From: Salinispora pacifica CNR114
GTDB lineage: Bacteria > Actinomycetota > Actinomycetes > Mycobacteriales > Micromonosporaceae
Assembly: GCF_000514775.1 (NCBI RefSeq)
Contig: NZ_AZWO01000016.1
Location: 8,079 to 72,078 of the forward strand
Direction: 5' to 3'
Length of the DNA: 64,000 nt
The translations under genes were made by a program, and so were the position numbers. Numbering within the stretch: position 1 is the stretch's first letter; each line of letters starts with the position of its first letter. Below are positions 42,049 to 49,686 of the stretch, piece after piece. Under the pieces are notes generated by a model. The model ran no database searches. It was not told the origin of the DNA and saw only the letters and a program-made list of their open reading frames with translations.

Positions 42049-42381
42049 GTGTTGCCCTCCTGAGGGTGGTGGAGCGTGGGTACGGGCGGGATGGGGCTCC
42101 AACCGGCCAGTCAGGGTACCTTCCCGTGTCACGGCACCGAACTGCTTCCAGGGCTGGGCCGGCTACCGACCCTGCCGCACCCGTGGGCAGACACCGCGCC
42201 ACCCGGCGGACCCGTCGATGAGGGTCATGTCGCGAAGCCGTCCACAACAGATATAACTGGCATGCTCTTGAGGCGGGTCAATCGGTAACCATGCCTGAAT
42301 AGCGCGCGGAGTACCGCACGGGGAATGGAGCAGGCGTAGAGTGTCGTCGTTCTGGCGTGACGATAGTCCGAGGAGATTCTC

Positions 42382-42804
42382 ATGGTCGATGGTTCCGTCG
42401 CACCGACAGTCGCTCCATACCTCGCCTACGAGGATCCGGCGAAGGCCATCGAGTGGCTGATCAACACGTTCGGTTTTACCAAGCTGGCGGTCTTCGACGA
42501 CGGGCAGGGCCACGTCTACCACGCCGAGCTCCAGGTCGGCGAGCAGGCGCTGATCATGATTAACGGCGCCAATTCGGCCCTGCGGATCGGCGAGCCGTTG
42601 TCGCTCGGCGCCGCGTCGGCCGGCACCTTCGTCCGTCGGGAGACGGACACGGAGGTGAGGGAGCTGCACCGCAGGGCGGTGGCCGCCGGTGCGGAGATCC
42701 TGCTCGAACCGGAGGTGAAGCCGCATGACTCCTACGAGTTCACCTGCCGTGACCCGCAGGGGCATGTGTGGACCTTCGCGACCTATCGCACCAACCTCGG
42801 CTGA
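42382..42804 (+). CDS. VOC-family protein (glyoxalase/bleomycin-resistance fold)
   Basis: A 140-residue two-module beta-alpha-beta-beta-beta protein. It opens with VAPYLAYEDPAKAIEWLINTF and GFTKL, with GHVYHAELQVGEQALIMIN in the first module, and ends FTCRDPQGHVWTFATY in the second. The pattern is closest to the PhnB-like/YciN group. ATG 42382 follows GAGGAG. Ligand or substrate is not predictable. Confidence 0.8.
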   Translation: MVDGSVAPTVAPYLAYEDPAKAIEWLINTFGFTKLAVFDDGQGHVYHAELQVGEQALIMINGANSALRIGEPLSLGAASAGTFVRRETDTEVRELHRRAVAAGAEILLEPEVKPHDSYEFTCRDPQGHVWTFATYRTNLG

Positions 42805-42827
42805 GGTCGTCGCGTGGCCTGTGCCGG

Positions 42828-43610
42828 TTAGTTGAATGTTTCTCCGGCTTTGAGGTAGGGATCGACAGAAACGATCATCGAACCGCGGAACGGCTCGTCG
42901 ATGCCCTCGACCACGAAGAGCAGGAGGCTGATCATGGTGGCGACGGCGCAGACGAGAACCAGGAGGGCACGTCGGGTCCGGGTGGGGATCAGACAGGACA
43001 GCAGAATGACGACCAGTGCGCCGAACAGGAGGGCGAACCACAGCGTCGTCGGAAGCGCGGCAGTGGTGTAGGTGTAGCGGAGCTGGCGCGCTTCGCTCCA
43101 CTTCTCCAGCTCCCCCAAGGCGAGACTGTTGAGCTGCCCGTCCTTCCCTGACTCTGGATTGAACGTCAGCAACACGTCGTGGACGTTGTTCTCTGCCTTG
43201 AGTTCGCCATCCGCGCTGCGCCCTTGTTGGTAGGCGGGCCAGGCCTCGTCGACCATGAAGTCGACATGGGCGTGTAGTAGGCCCTGAAGTTGGGTTCGGG
43301 CGGGCTCGGGATGCTTGGACACCGTGCGGTAGAGGGCGCTCAGGTCCGCCGCCTCGGTGGCGACCGCGAGGCCAGCCTGGGTGTAGGTCCCGTACGCGGA
43401 GAAGGCGGTCAGGGCGAGCAGGAGCGCGTAGAAGGTGCCGGTGATCATGATGGTGTGCGTGATGAGGTTCAGCCACTTCGGCTCGGCGCTGAACGTCCGC
43501 CTGGCTCGCCCGTGTAGCAGGAGCGCACCCAGCACCGCGATTCCGACGAAGAGTGTCAGGAAGATGAGGAACAGCGCCCAGCCCGGTACCAGGTGGCTCC
43601 AGTCGCGCAC
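42828..43610 (-). CDS. DUF4239-like membrane protein
   Basis: A 260-residue protein with two N-terminal helices (about residues 9-32 and 48-70), a soluble middle region, and two C-terminal helices (about 183-205 and 212-232). The arrangement is that of bestrophin-like DUF4239 proteins, supported by VATEAADLSALYRTV after helix 2. GTG 43610 follows GAGGAG. It is convergent with the VOC gene. Function unknown. Confidence 0.65.
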   Translation of the reverse strand: MRDWSHLVPGWALFLIFLTLFVGIAVLGALLLHGRARRTFSAEPKWLNLITHTIMITGTFYALLLALTAFSAYGTYTQAGLAVATEAADLSALYRTVSKHPEPARTQLQGLLHAHVDFMVDEAWPAYQQGRSADGELKAENNVHDVLLTFNPESGKDGQLNSLALGELEKWSEARQLRYTYTTAALPTTLWFALLFGALVVILLSCLIPTRTRRALLVLVCAVATMISLLLFVVEGIDEPFRGSMIVSVDPYLKAGETFN

Positions 43611-43760
43611 GACAGTTGCTCCTCATCTGCCGGGTGTTTCATGTACAGATGAGAGGAGTGTGCCAACTTTGTCGGCTCTGGTGGTGGGGGTTTCGCGACT
43701 GGGTGACAGCGTGGTCGGGTGAAAGTGGTGGAGCCGAGCTGTGCGCGGTGGTGCTTCGGC

Positions 43761-44141
43761 CTACGCGGCTGTCGTCCCGCCTCCGCTCGCCAGTAGCGCC
43801 GCGAGCTGGCTGAGGACGGCCTTGCGAGCCCGGTAGTACACCCAGGTGCCCCGCCGTTCGGCGTCCACGAGTCCCGCTTCGCGCAGGGTCCGGAGGTGGT
43901 GCGAGATCGTCGGCCCGCTCAGGTCGAACGCGGGGGTCAGATCGCACACGCACGCCTCGCCGTTCTCGGCCGAAGCGATCATTGACATAAGCTGGAGCCG
44001 TACCGGGTCGCCGAGTGCCTTGAACGCCGGAGCGAGTGCGGTGGCGACTTCCGCGGGAAGGCGCTGCTGCGCCAGGGGTGGGCAGCAGGGAGTGTCCTCG
44101 CCGAGGACGGTGTGGGGGAGCGGTGTCACTTGCTTCGGCAT
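43761..44141 (-). CDS. ArsR/SmtB-family metal-responsive repressor
   Basis: A 126-residue winged-helix repressor. The recognition region reads DLSGPTISHHLRTLREAGLV, followed by the wing RRGTWVYYRARKAVL. Possible metal ligands are the Cys pair in TPCCPP near residue 19 and the two Cys in EACVCDLTPAF, the CxC start of the DNA-binding domain used by arsenic sensors. ATG 44141 is near an imperfect palindrome at 44151-44165. The truncated acetyltransferase gene next door resembles ArsN, which suggests a former arsenic-resistance unit (inference). Confidence 0.85.
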   Translation of the reverse strand: MPKQVTPLPHTVLGEDTPCCPPLAQQRLPAEVATALAPAFKALGDPVRLQLMSMIASAENGEACVCDLTPAFDLSGPTISHHLRTLREAGLVDAERRGTWVYYRARKAVLSQLAALLASGGGTTAA

Positions 44142-44150
44142 CCATCTAGG

Positions 44151-44165
44151 TTGACATTTCTCGAA
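44151..44165 (-). promoter_or_regulatory. Candidate ArsR operator
   Basis: TTGACATTTCTCGAA reads as an imperfect palindrome (TTGA/TCGAA arms), close to ars operators, and sits ten bases before the ArsR start codon. Confidence 0.45.
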
Positions 44166-44209
44166 TCAGCCCGCAAGTGGGTCAGCCCGCAGGGGAATCA
44201 GCCCGCAAG
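44165..44209. repeat. Three near-identical copies of a 10-13 base repeat
   Basis: ATCAGCCCGCAAG occurs at 44165-44177 and 44197-44209, with a shorter copy, TCAGCCCGCA, at 44182-44191. They fill the gap between the ArsR operator and the truncated acetyltransferase. They may be slippage products or binding sites. Confidence 0.6.
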
Positions 44210-44245
44210 CGCTGGTTCGACCGGACCAAGTCGAGGAGTGTGCTG

Positions 44246-44530
44246 ATGGACGATACCGCTGTCCGGCCCATGCGCCGCGATGATGCGGAGGTCATCCTAC
44301 GGATCTACCAGGCGGGCCGCCGGCTGCTGCTCACCACGCTGATCGCCGCCACCGAGGCGGCCGGGATCTGGACTATCCAGTCCGGCATCTTCCCGGAGAA
44401 CATCGCCAGCCTGGCCCTGCATACCCGATTGGGTTTTCGGGTCGTTGGCACCCGGGAGCGGGTCGGCCGTCAGCACGGCCGGTGGCGCGACGTGGTGCTG
44501 CTGGAACGCCGCAGCCCGGCCACCATCTGA
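44246..44530 (+). pseudogene. GNAT acetyltransferase (ArsN/phosphinothricin-acetyltransferase-like) with internal deletion
   Basis: From ATG 44246 (GAGGAG upstream) the 94-residue frame reads VRPMRRDDAEVILRIYQAG and then directly RRLLLTTLIAATEAAGIWTI, QSGIFPENIASLALHTRLGF and RVVGTRERVGR. ArsN-type proteins have about 70 more residues between QAG and RLLL, including most of the acetyl-CoA-binding motif A. The deletion is in frame and both ends are well conserved, so a short product may still be made but should lack activity. It neighbours ArsR. Confidence 0.75.
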
Positions 44531-44545
44531 CGAGTCGAGGGAGCT

Positions 44546-45112
44546 ATGGCCAGGCACATCGTCCTGTTGCGGGGCATCAATGTCGGTAGGCACAACCGGA
44601 TCGCGATGACCGAGTTCAATGCCCTGCTCACCGGCCTCGGCTACACGGGGGTGCGGACCTTGCTCAACAGCGGGAACGCCGTGGTCACGACGTCGGACCC
44701 GGATCCGGCCGCAGCGGCGCGCCGGATCCAGGAGGGGATCAGCGACGCGTTCGGTCTGTCGATCGCCGTCATGGTGCGCAGTCGCGCCCTGGTCGAGTCG
44801 GTCATCGAGCGTAACCCCATGCCCGGGGAGGCGGAGCGCGCGCCGAACTTCTTCCACGTGGGATTCTGTGACCCGGCGCCGCCGCGGGAACGCCTGGACT
44901 CGATCGACGCCACGAAGCTCGGCGCGGATCGAATCATGGTCCGCGACGGCACGTGCTACCTGTGGTTCGCCGACGGGCCCCAGAACTCCCCCCTCGGCAA
45001 GGCGATCCGCGTCCACAAGCTCGGCGCGAACATGACAATGCGCAGTTGGAACACGGTGCGGAAACTGGTCTCCCTCGCCGGCCCGGTCGGCGGGGCTCCC
45101 GATCCCGGTTAG
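44546..45112 (+). CDS. DUF1697 family protein
   Basis: A 188-residue protein with the standard DUF1697 opening, RHIVLLRGINVGRHNRIAM, then LLNSGNAVV, and the ending LGANMTMRSWNTVRKL. ATG 44546 is 15 bases after the preceding stop. The family is widespread and uncharacterised. Its TAG overlaps the stop of the convergent ATPase gene by three bases (TTAG). Confidence 0.85.
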   Translation: MARHIVLLRGINVGRHNRIAMTEFNALLTGLGYTGVRTLLNSGNAVVTTSDPDPAAAARRIQEGISDAFGLSIAVMVRSRALVESVIERNPMPGEAERAPNFFHVGFCDPAPPRERLDSIDATKLGADRIMVRDGTCYLWFADGPQNSPLGKAIRVHKLGANMTMRSWNTVRKLVSLAGPVGGAPDPG

Positions 45113-45651
45113 CCGAGCTGCGCGACGGCGCCGAGGACCAGGTCGGCTCTGCCATCCAGCGGGCCGCTGAGCTCCAGCACCGGCAGCTCCGGCCAGGCGT
45201 CGAGCGGGTCGGCATAGACGAGTTCCAGCAGCGCGTCGTTCATTCGTGCCCGGAGGCCGGGCCATTCCGTTCCGGGGAGCCGGCGCTCCGTCTCGGGTGT
45301 GATCACCGTGATGACCAGCAGGTCGAGGTGGGTGAAGGCGGCTCGGAGGGGCGTGTGGCCCGCCTCCTCCGACGGGTCCGCCCCGGTCGCCACCAGGTAC
45401 GCCAGGTAGTCCAACGGGGTGCGGTCGAAGATCGTGGCGGACGGCGACGGCGGCGAGCAGAGAATTCGGGCCGAGCGTGCCATCAGCGCCCGGTGGTCCG
45501 CTGGCGACGGTGGATACTGGAACTCGTACCCCTCCTCCTCGAGCAGGTAGTACGGCTCGTCCACCGCCACATGGCCCGGCAACCGGGCGCACAGCGCCTC
45601 GACCAGTGTCGTCTTTCCGGTCCCGTGCGTCCCGGAGACCCCGATCCTCAT
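45109..45651 (-). CDS. AAA-type P-loop ATPase (nucleoside-kinase-like)
   Basis: A 180-residue protein. Walker A is RIGVSGTHGTGKTTLVEAL at residues 2-20. It also has FDRTPLDYLAYL (a DR-x-P-x-D motif typical of thymidylate-kinase-like folds) and a hydrophobic strand LDLLVITVITPETERRLPG. It lies in the AAA_28/nicotinamide-riboside-kinase-like group. ATG 45651 follows GAGGAG. It is downstream of, and on the same strand as, an HTH gene. Substrate unknown. Confidence 0.75.
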   Translation of the reverse strand: MRIGVSGTHGTGKTTLVEALCARLPGHVAVDEPYYLLEEEGYEFQYPPSPADHRALMARSARILCSPPSPSATIFDRTPLDYLAYLVATGADPSEEAGHTPLRAAFTHLDLLVITVITPETERRLPGTEWPGLRARMNDALLELVYADPLDAWPELPVLELSGPLDGRADLVLGAVAQLG

Positions 45652-45722
45652 TCGTACGTGCTCCTCGGGTCTGGGCCGGGCGGTGGGCGAGGGGTGGAAC
45701 GGGCAGGTGTCGGGGCGAGGGG

Positions 45723-46052
45723 TCAGGGCTTCGGTACGTCGGTGAACAGGTCGATCAGTTCGCCGATGCGGTGGTCGGCCTCGGCCGGGTGCCGGAATCG
45801 GCCGGCTGGGTTGACGGTGTACGCGTTGCGCCGGCCAACCCGCTCTCGGTGCAGGTAGCCGGCGGCTTCCAGGTCGGCGACGATGGCCTGTGCGGCGCGT
45901 TCGGTGATGCCGACAGCGGTGGCGACATCGCGCAGTCGCGTCGTCGGCTCTCGGGCGATGGCCAGCAGCACATGTGCGTGATTGGTCAGGAAGGTCCACC
46001 CCTTCGCCCCGTCGGTCGCCCTGGGCTGGGCCGCCTGTGCCATGATCACCAT
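45723..46052 (-). CDS. MarR-type winged-helix regulator
   Basis: A 109-residue DNA-binding protein. The winged helix reads TNHAHVLLAIAREPTTRLRD, then VATAVGITERAAQAIVADLE and AAGYLHRERVGRRNAY. ATG 46052 or 46043 is possible; upstream in-frame ATGs lie in low-confidence sequence. It may form a unit with the ATPase gene (71-base gap). Confidence 0.75.
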   Translation of the reverse strand: MVIMAQAAQPRATDGAKGWTFLTNHAHVLLAIAREPTTRLRDVATAVGITERAAQAIVADLEAAGYLHRERVGRRNAYTVNPAGRFRHPAEADHRIGELIDLFTDVPKP

Positions 46053-46154
46053 CCCGTCGTTGTCCGGTGTGTTGCCCGCCAATATAGGCACCCCAAGTCG
46101 CGAGTGCAGCATCGTGGCCACAGCGCGACGGAGCTTACATGGGAACTATACTTC

Positions 46155-46360
46155 GTGAATACTGAAGCGCAGTTCGGGCTGTTCGTGGTGTTGATCGCGG
46201 TCGAGGCAACCGACCCGATCTTCGCTGCTGTCAGCCACGACCGGGCGCTGCTGGACCAGATGGAGCGCATCGCCGAGTTGACCTCGGGTGGGGTCCGGTT
46301 CTTTCTTCCCAAGGTCATCGCCGGTGGCCCGCAGCGCGCACCAAGGGGGCTGCGGGCGCA
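46155..46360 (+). other. Unassigned open stretch, possibly a gene relic
   Basis: From GTG 46155 the forward frame reads NTEAQFGLFVVLIAVEATDP and later ELTSGGVRFFLPKVIAGG with coding-like composition. The frame runs on to 46541, over the end of the convergent GNAT gene. The first hydrophobic part faintly recalls a membrane segment of TerC-like proteins, but the match is too weak to name. It could be a small gene or relic; the opposite strand shows no better candidate. Confidence 0.2.
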
Positions 46361-46362
46361 CT

Positions 46363-46929
46363 TCATGGCGGTGGGACTGGGCCAGGTAGCTGTCCGTCCG
46401 CCATGCGCAGGGAGCGGGCCAGGATGCGCGCGTTGCGGCCGGGGTCCAGGGACTGCGTCCAGGCGGCCGGGGCCAGGCTGGGGCAGGCCAGGACAAAGCC
46501 GTGGCGGAGGAAGAGCCGGCCGCTTCCGGTGGTGGCGGTGAACAGCGTCGGCAGCGAGCGGCTCCGCGCCCTGGCGAACGCCGCGTGCAGCAGGCGGGCG
46601 CCGATGCCCGATCTCTGTCGGTGGGCAGCGACGCAGAAGTTGTACAGCACACCGGCGGCGGGGTGTTCGTTCAGTCCGACGCAGGCTTCGATGGTTCCGT
46701 CGGGAGCTTGGGCGACAAGAAACTCTGATGCCCTCGACAGGTAGAGGGACAGGGGGCGTTCGCGGAGCGCTCCGGTGTGGGCGAACGGCGAGGAGAGCGC
46801 GGCGAGTGTGGTGCCGTCCCCCTCGTGCGCTGGTCGTACCAAGAATTCGGAGGTGCGGTGCGATCGGGTGGCGGGCGCTCTGGGCGGCAGCACGGTGGGG
46901 AGGCAGGGGAACTGCGTGGCCGTGGTCAA
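46363..46929 (-). CDS. GNAT N-acetyltransferase under iron control
   Basis: An acetyl-CoA-dependent N-acyltransferase of 188 residues. The fold core is seen in IEACVGLNEHPAAGVLYNF, CVAAHRQRSGIGARLLHAAF (the R/Q-x-x-G-x-G/A pyrophosphate loop) and LFTATTGSGRLFLRHGF. It resembles NAGS-like single-domain enzymes. TTG 46929 is proposed as the start because AAGGAAGG precedes it; no ATG is suitable. An IdeR-type box lies about 93 bases upstream. In the setting of a hydroxamate NRPS it may acetylate hydroxyornithine or an alpha-amino group of the siderophore (inference). Confidence 0.7.
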   Translation of the reverse strand: MTTATQFPCLPTVLPPRAPATRSHRTSEFLVRPAHEGDGTTLAALSSPFAHTGALRERPLSLYLSRASEFLVAQAPDGTIEACVGLNEHPAAGVLYNFCVAAHRQRSGIGARLLHAAFARARSRSLPTLFTATTGSGRLFLRHGFVLACPSLAPAAWTQSLDPGRNARILARSLRMADGQLPGPVPPP

Positions 46930-47021
46930 GGCGTTCCTTCCTTGGGTTGCACCGTTCACGGCCGCGAGGATCTCCCGGACGCGAGTCCGGATGACGCGGT
47001 GGCTTGCCGAGACCCCGACGG

Positions 47022-47047
47022 CAAAGGTAAGGCTAACCTTACCTTTG
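47022..47047 (-). promoter_or_regulatory. IdeR/DmdR-type iron box of the GNAT gene
   Basis: CAAAGGTAAGG (47022-47032) and CCTTACCTTTG (47037-47047) are perfect 11-base arms around CTAA. The core AGGTAAGGCTAACCTTA fits the known iron-box consensus TTAGGTTAGGCTAACCTAA. Confidence 0.8.
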
Positions 47048-47209
47048 GATTGAGCCAAGTCGACCCGCGTGGCCGGTACGGCCCACCTGGTGGCCGGAGA
47101 GGGCCAGCGCGTCGGTGACGCGGCTACCCGGGAGGGGCCTCGAGGATGGGGCCAGTGCTCACGACCGTCCTGGCGGGAGGAAGCCGCTGCGGAAGGTTCA
47201 TCCGACCGA

Positions 47210-48790
47210 TCACAGCTTCTTCCCCATCGCCGCCTCGTGTCCGTCGACGAATGTCGCCACGACCTCGATGCCGCCAATCCGGGAGGGATCGATGTGCCGT
47301 GGGTCATCTCCCAGGACGACGAGGTCGGCGCGCTTTCCCGGAGTGAGGCTGCCCGCGCTGTCGTCCCATCGGCACGCATAGGCGCCGGCGACTGTGTAGG
47401 CGCGCAGCGCCTCTTCGACGGTGATGGCCTCATCGGGCCCGACCAGCCGGCCGGAGACGGAGCCGCGCTCGACCATGAACTGGATGGCCCGCAGCGGCGA
47501 CCCGTCCGTGACGGGCCGGTCAGAGCTGCCCACGAGCGTCACTCCGTGGTCCAGGAATCCTCGGCCCCGGTACATCCAGGGTGCCCGCCTCTCGCCCATC
47601 ACCTCGGCGTAATCGTCCCCGAAGGAGTACAGGAAGGTTGGCTGGACGACGGCGCTGAGGCCCAGGCGCGCGAAGCGCGGGAGCTGGTCGGGGCGGATCA
47701 GCCCGGCGTGCTCGATCCGGTGTCGGGCGTCCGGGCGGGGCCGCCGCCTCTGGGCCCGCTCCACCGCGTCAAGCGCCAGGTCGGCGGCACGGTCGCCGAT
47801 GGCATGGATGGCGAGCTGCCAGCCGGCGAGGTGGCCGTCCACGATGAGCTGGGCGAGGCGGTCGGGATCGTCCTGGAGTTGCCCGTTGTGGTCCATGCCC
47901 GCATACGGGGCGGTGAGTGCGGCGGTACGGGCCATCATGCCGCCGTCGGTGTAGATCTTGAGCGCCCCCAGTGACAGCCAGTCGTCGCCGAACCCGGTGC
48001 GCAGCCCCAGGTCCAGGGAACGGGGGATGCCGTCATCCCGGTGCGCCTCGAGTGGGCGTAACGTGTCGCCCGCCGCCATCAGCTGGACCCGCAGGGGTAA
48101 CCGTCCCTGGTCTCGCAGCAGCTGATAGGCGCCGAGCTCAACCGGGCTGTGTCCCAGCAGACCGCCGCCGATGCCCGCCTCAGCGACAGCGGTCACCCCT
48201 TCGGCCAGGCAGGTGCGGGCAGCGCGCTCGACGGCGTCGGCGAGTTCGGTCTGGGCGTAGGGCAGCCGGAGCCGCCGCGCGGCGGCCATGGCGCCTTCGG
48301 CCAGGAACCCGTCCTGGTGCGGGATGTCGGCGGGGAGCAGGTCCAGGACCGCGCTGTTGACGACACATCCGTGGCCAGAGTCGTGCATCAGGAATACCCT
48401 GCGCCCGCGACTGACCGTGTCCAGCTCGGCCGCGGTCAGGTGGCGGCCCAGGGTCCGCTGGTCATAGCCCATCACGTCCACCCAGGCGCTGATCCCGTCG
48501 GTGCGGGAGGCGGCCTCCGCCACGACCGCCAGCACGTCGTCGATCCGCGTGAGCGAGGCGACGCTCGGGGTGCTCTGCTTCAGCCCGGCCCATGCCAGGT
48601 GGACATGGCTGTCGATGAATCCGGGCAGCACGGTGGCGCCCCGCAGGTCGATGACCTCACGGACCGGGAGGGAGGTCACCGCCTCGTCCAGGCCCACGAT
48701 CCGGCCCCGCCAGATGCCCAGGTCGTGGGCGACCGGATGGTCCGGGTCCATGGTGAGGATGTTCGCGTTCGTCAGCCTTGTGCAGAGCAT
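47210..48790 (-). CDS. YtcJ-like metal-dependent amidohydrolase in siderophore operon
   Basis: A 526-residue amidohydrolase_3 protein. The first metal pair is LPGFIDSHVHLAWAG, the acidic residue or lysine region lies in LGALKIYTDGGMMARTAALT, His residues follow in WQLAIHAIGDRAADLALDA and HRIEHAGL, and the late Asp is in VGSSDRPVTDGSPL. The C-terminus has KRADLVVLGDDP. ATG 48790 is used. It is the last gene of the importer operon, 17 bases after the ATPase gene. Its substrate is unknown; a role in hydrolysing the ferri-siderophore or a precursor is possible but unproven. Confidence 0.8.
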   Translation of the reverse strand: MLCTRLTNANILTMDPDHPVAHDLGIWRGRIVGLDEAVTSLPVREVIDLRGATVLPGFIDSHVHLAWAGLKQSTPSVASLTRIDDVLAVVAEAASRTDGISAWVDVMGYDQRTLGRHLTAAELDTVSRGRRVFLMHDSGHGCVVNSAVLDLLPADIPHQDGFLAEGAMAAARRLRLPYAQTELADAVERAARTCLAEGVTAVAEAGIGGGLLGHSPVELGAYQLLRDQGRLPLRVQLMAAGDTLRPLEAHRDDGIPRSLDLGLRTGFGDDWLSLGALKIYTDGGMMARTAALTAPYAGMDHNGQLQDDPDRLAQLIVDGHLAGWQLAIHAIGDRAADLALDAVERAQRRRPRPDARHRIEHAGLIRPDQLPRFARLGLSAVVQPTFLYSFGDDYAEVMGERRAPWMYRGRGFLDHGVTLVGSSDRPVTDGSPLRAIQFMVERGSVSGRLVGPDEAITVEEALRAYTVAGAYACRWDDSAGSLTPGKRADLVVLGDDPRHIDPSRIGGIEVVATFVDGHEAAMGKKL

Positions 48791-48807
48791 GGGCAGTCCG
48801 TCTGTTG

Positions 48808-49686
48808 CTAGGAGGCCTCAGCCAGTATGGCGCCGGCGACGGTTTGGGCAGTGTCGGCCGAGCCAGCTTCGGGCTGGTACCACTTTGGTGCGGCGGGCAC
48901 CATCAGGGGTGTGCCGGTCTCGGGGTCGTCGATGATCCGGCAGGGCAGTCCGTAGACGTCCTCCACCAGTTCGGCGGTCATGACGCTGGCCGGATCGCCC
49001 TGGGCGGCGATGGTGCCACCCGCCCGCATGACGATCAGGTGGGTCGCGTAGCGGCAGGCCTGGTTGAGGTCGTGCAGGATCGCGACGATCGTGTGCCCCT
49101 TGCGCGCGTGCAGGCCGGCGCACAGGTCCAGCACCTCGACCTGGTGCGCGACGTCCAGGAAGGTGGTGGGCTCGTCCAGCAGCAGGATGGATGTCTGCTG
49201 GGCCAGCACCATGGCGAGCCAGACGCGCTGGCGCTGGCCGCCCGAGAGGTCGTCCACGGGCCGGTCCGCGAGGTCGAGGACACCGGTCTGGCGCAGCGCC
49301 TCCGCCACCGCCTCCTCGTCTTCGGCGGACCACTGTTTGAGTAGCCGCTGGTGCGGATAGCGGCCCCGGGCTACCAGGTCGCCGACGGTGATGCCGCCAG
49401 GCGCGTTGGAGGACTGCGGAAGCAGTCCGAGCCGCCGGGCCACTTCCCGGGACCGGTACGAAGAGATGGCCCGCCCGTCCAGGTAGACCTGGCCGGCCGC
49501 CGGCCTGAGCATTCGCGTGAGGGCCTTGAGTAGCGTGGACTTGCCGCAGGCGTTGGGCCCGAGGATCACGGTGAACGAGTGGTCGGGAATGTCGACGCCG
49601 AGGGAACTGGCCACCGTCCGTCGGTCGTAGGACAGCGTGAGGTCCTCGGCGCGTAGGCGGGGCGTCGGGGTGTTCGGTCGGGTCAT
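48808..49686 (-). CDS. Iron-siderophore ABC importer ATPase (FecE/FepC type)
   Basis: A 292-residue ATPase of the ferri-siderophore importer. Walker A is ILGPNACGKSTLLKAL, the Q-loop GLLPQSSNAPGGITV, the signature LSGGQRQRVWLAM, Walker B SILLLDEPTTFLD, and the switch His is in AILHDLNQACRYATH. Ala replaces the usual Gly in GPNACGKST, as often in FecE proteins. ATG 49686 overlaps the upstream permease stop (ATGA). It serves the two FecCD-type permeases encoded just upstream. No binding-protein gene is seen in the window. Confidence 0.9.
   Translation of the reverse strand: MTRPNTPTPRLRAEDLTLSYDRRTVASSLGVDIPDHSFTVILGPNACGKSTLLKALTRMLRPAAGQVYLDGRAISSYRSREVARRLGLLPQSSNAPGGITVGDLVARGRYPHQRLLKQWSAEDEEAVAEALRQTGVLDLADRPVDDLSGGQRQRVWLAMVLAQQTSILLLDEPTTFLDVAHQVEVLDLCAGLHARKGHTIVAILHDLNQACRYATHLIVMRAGGTIAAQGDPASVMTAELVEDVYGLPCRIIDDPETGTPLMVPAAPKWYQPEAGSADTAQTVAGAILAEAS

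Noticed and set aside
42163..43626. Reverse 487-codon frame over the VOC and DUF4239 region
   Set aside because: It overlaps two well-supported genes in other frames, has Arg/Pro-rich composition and no motif.
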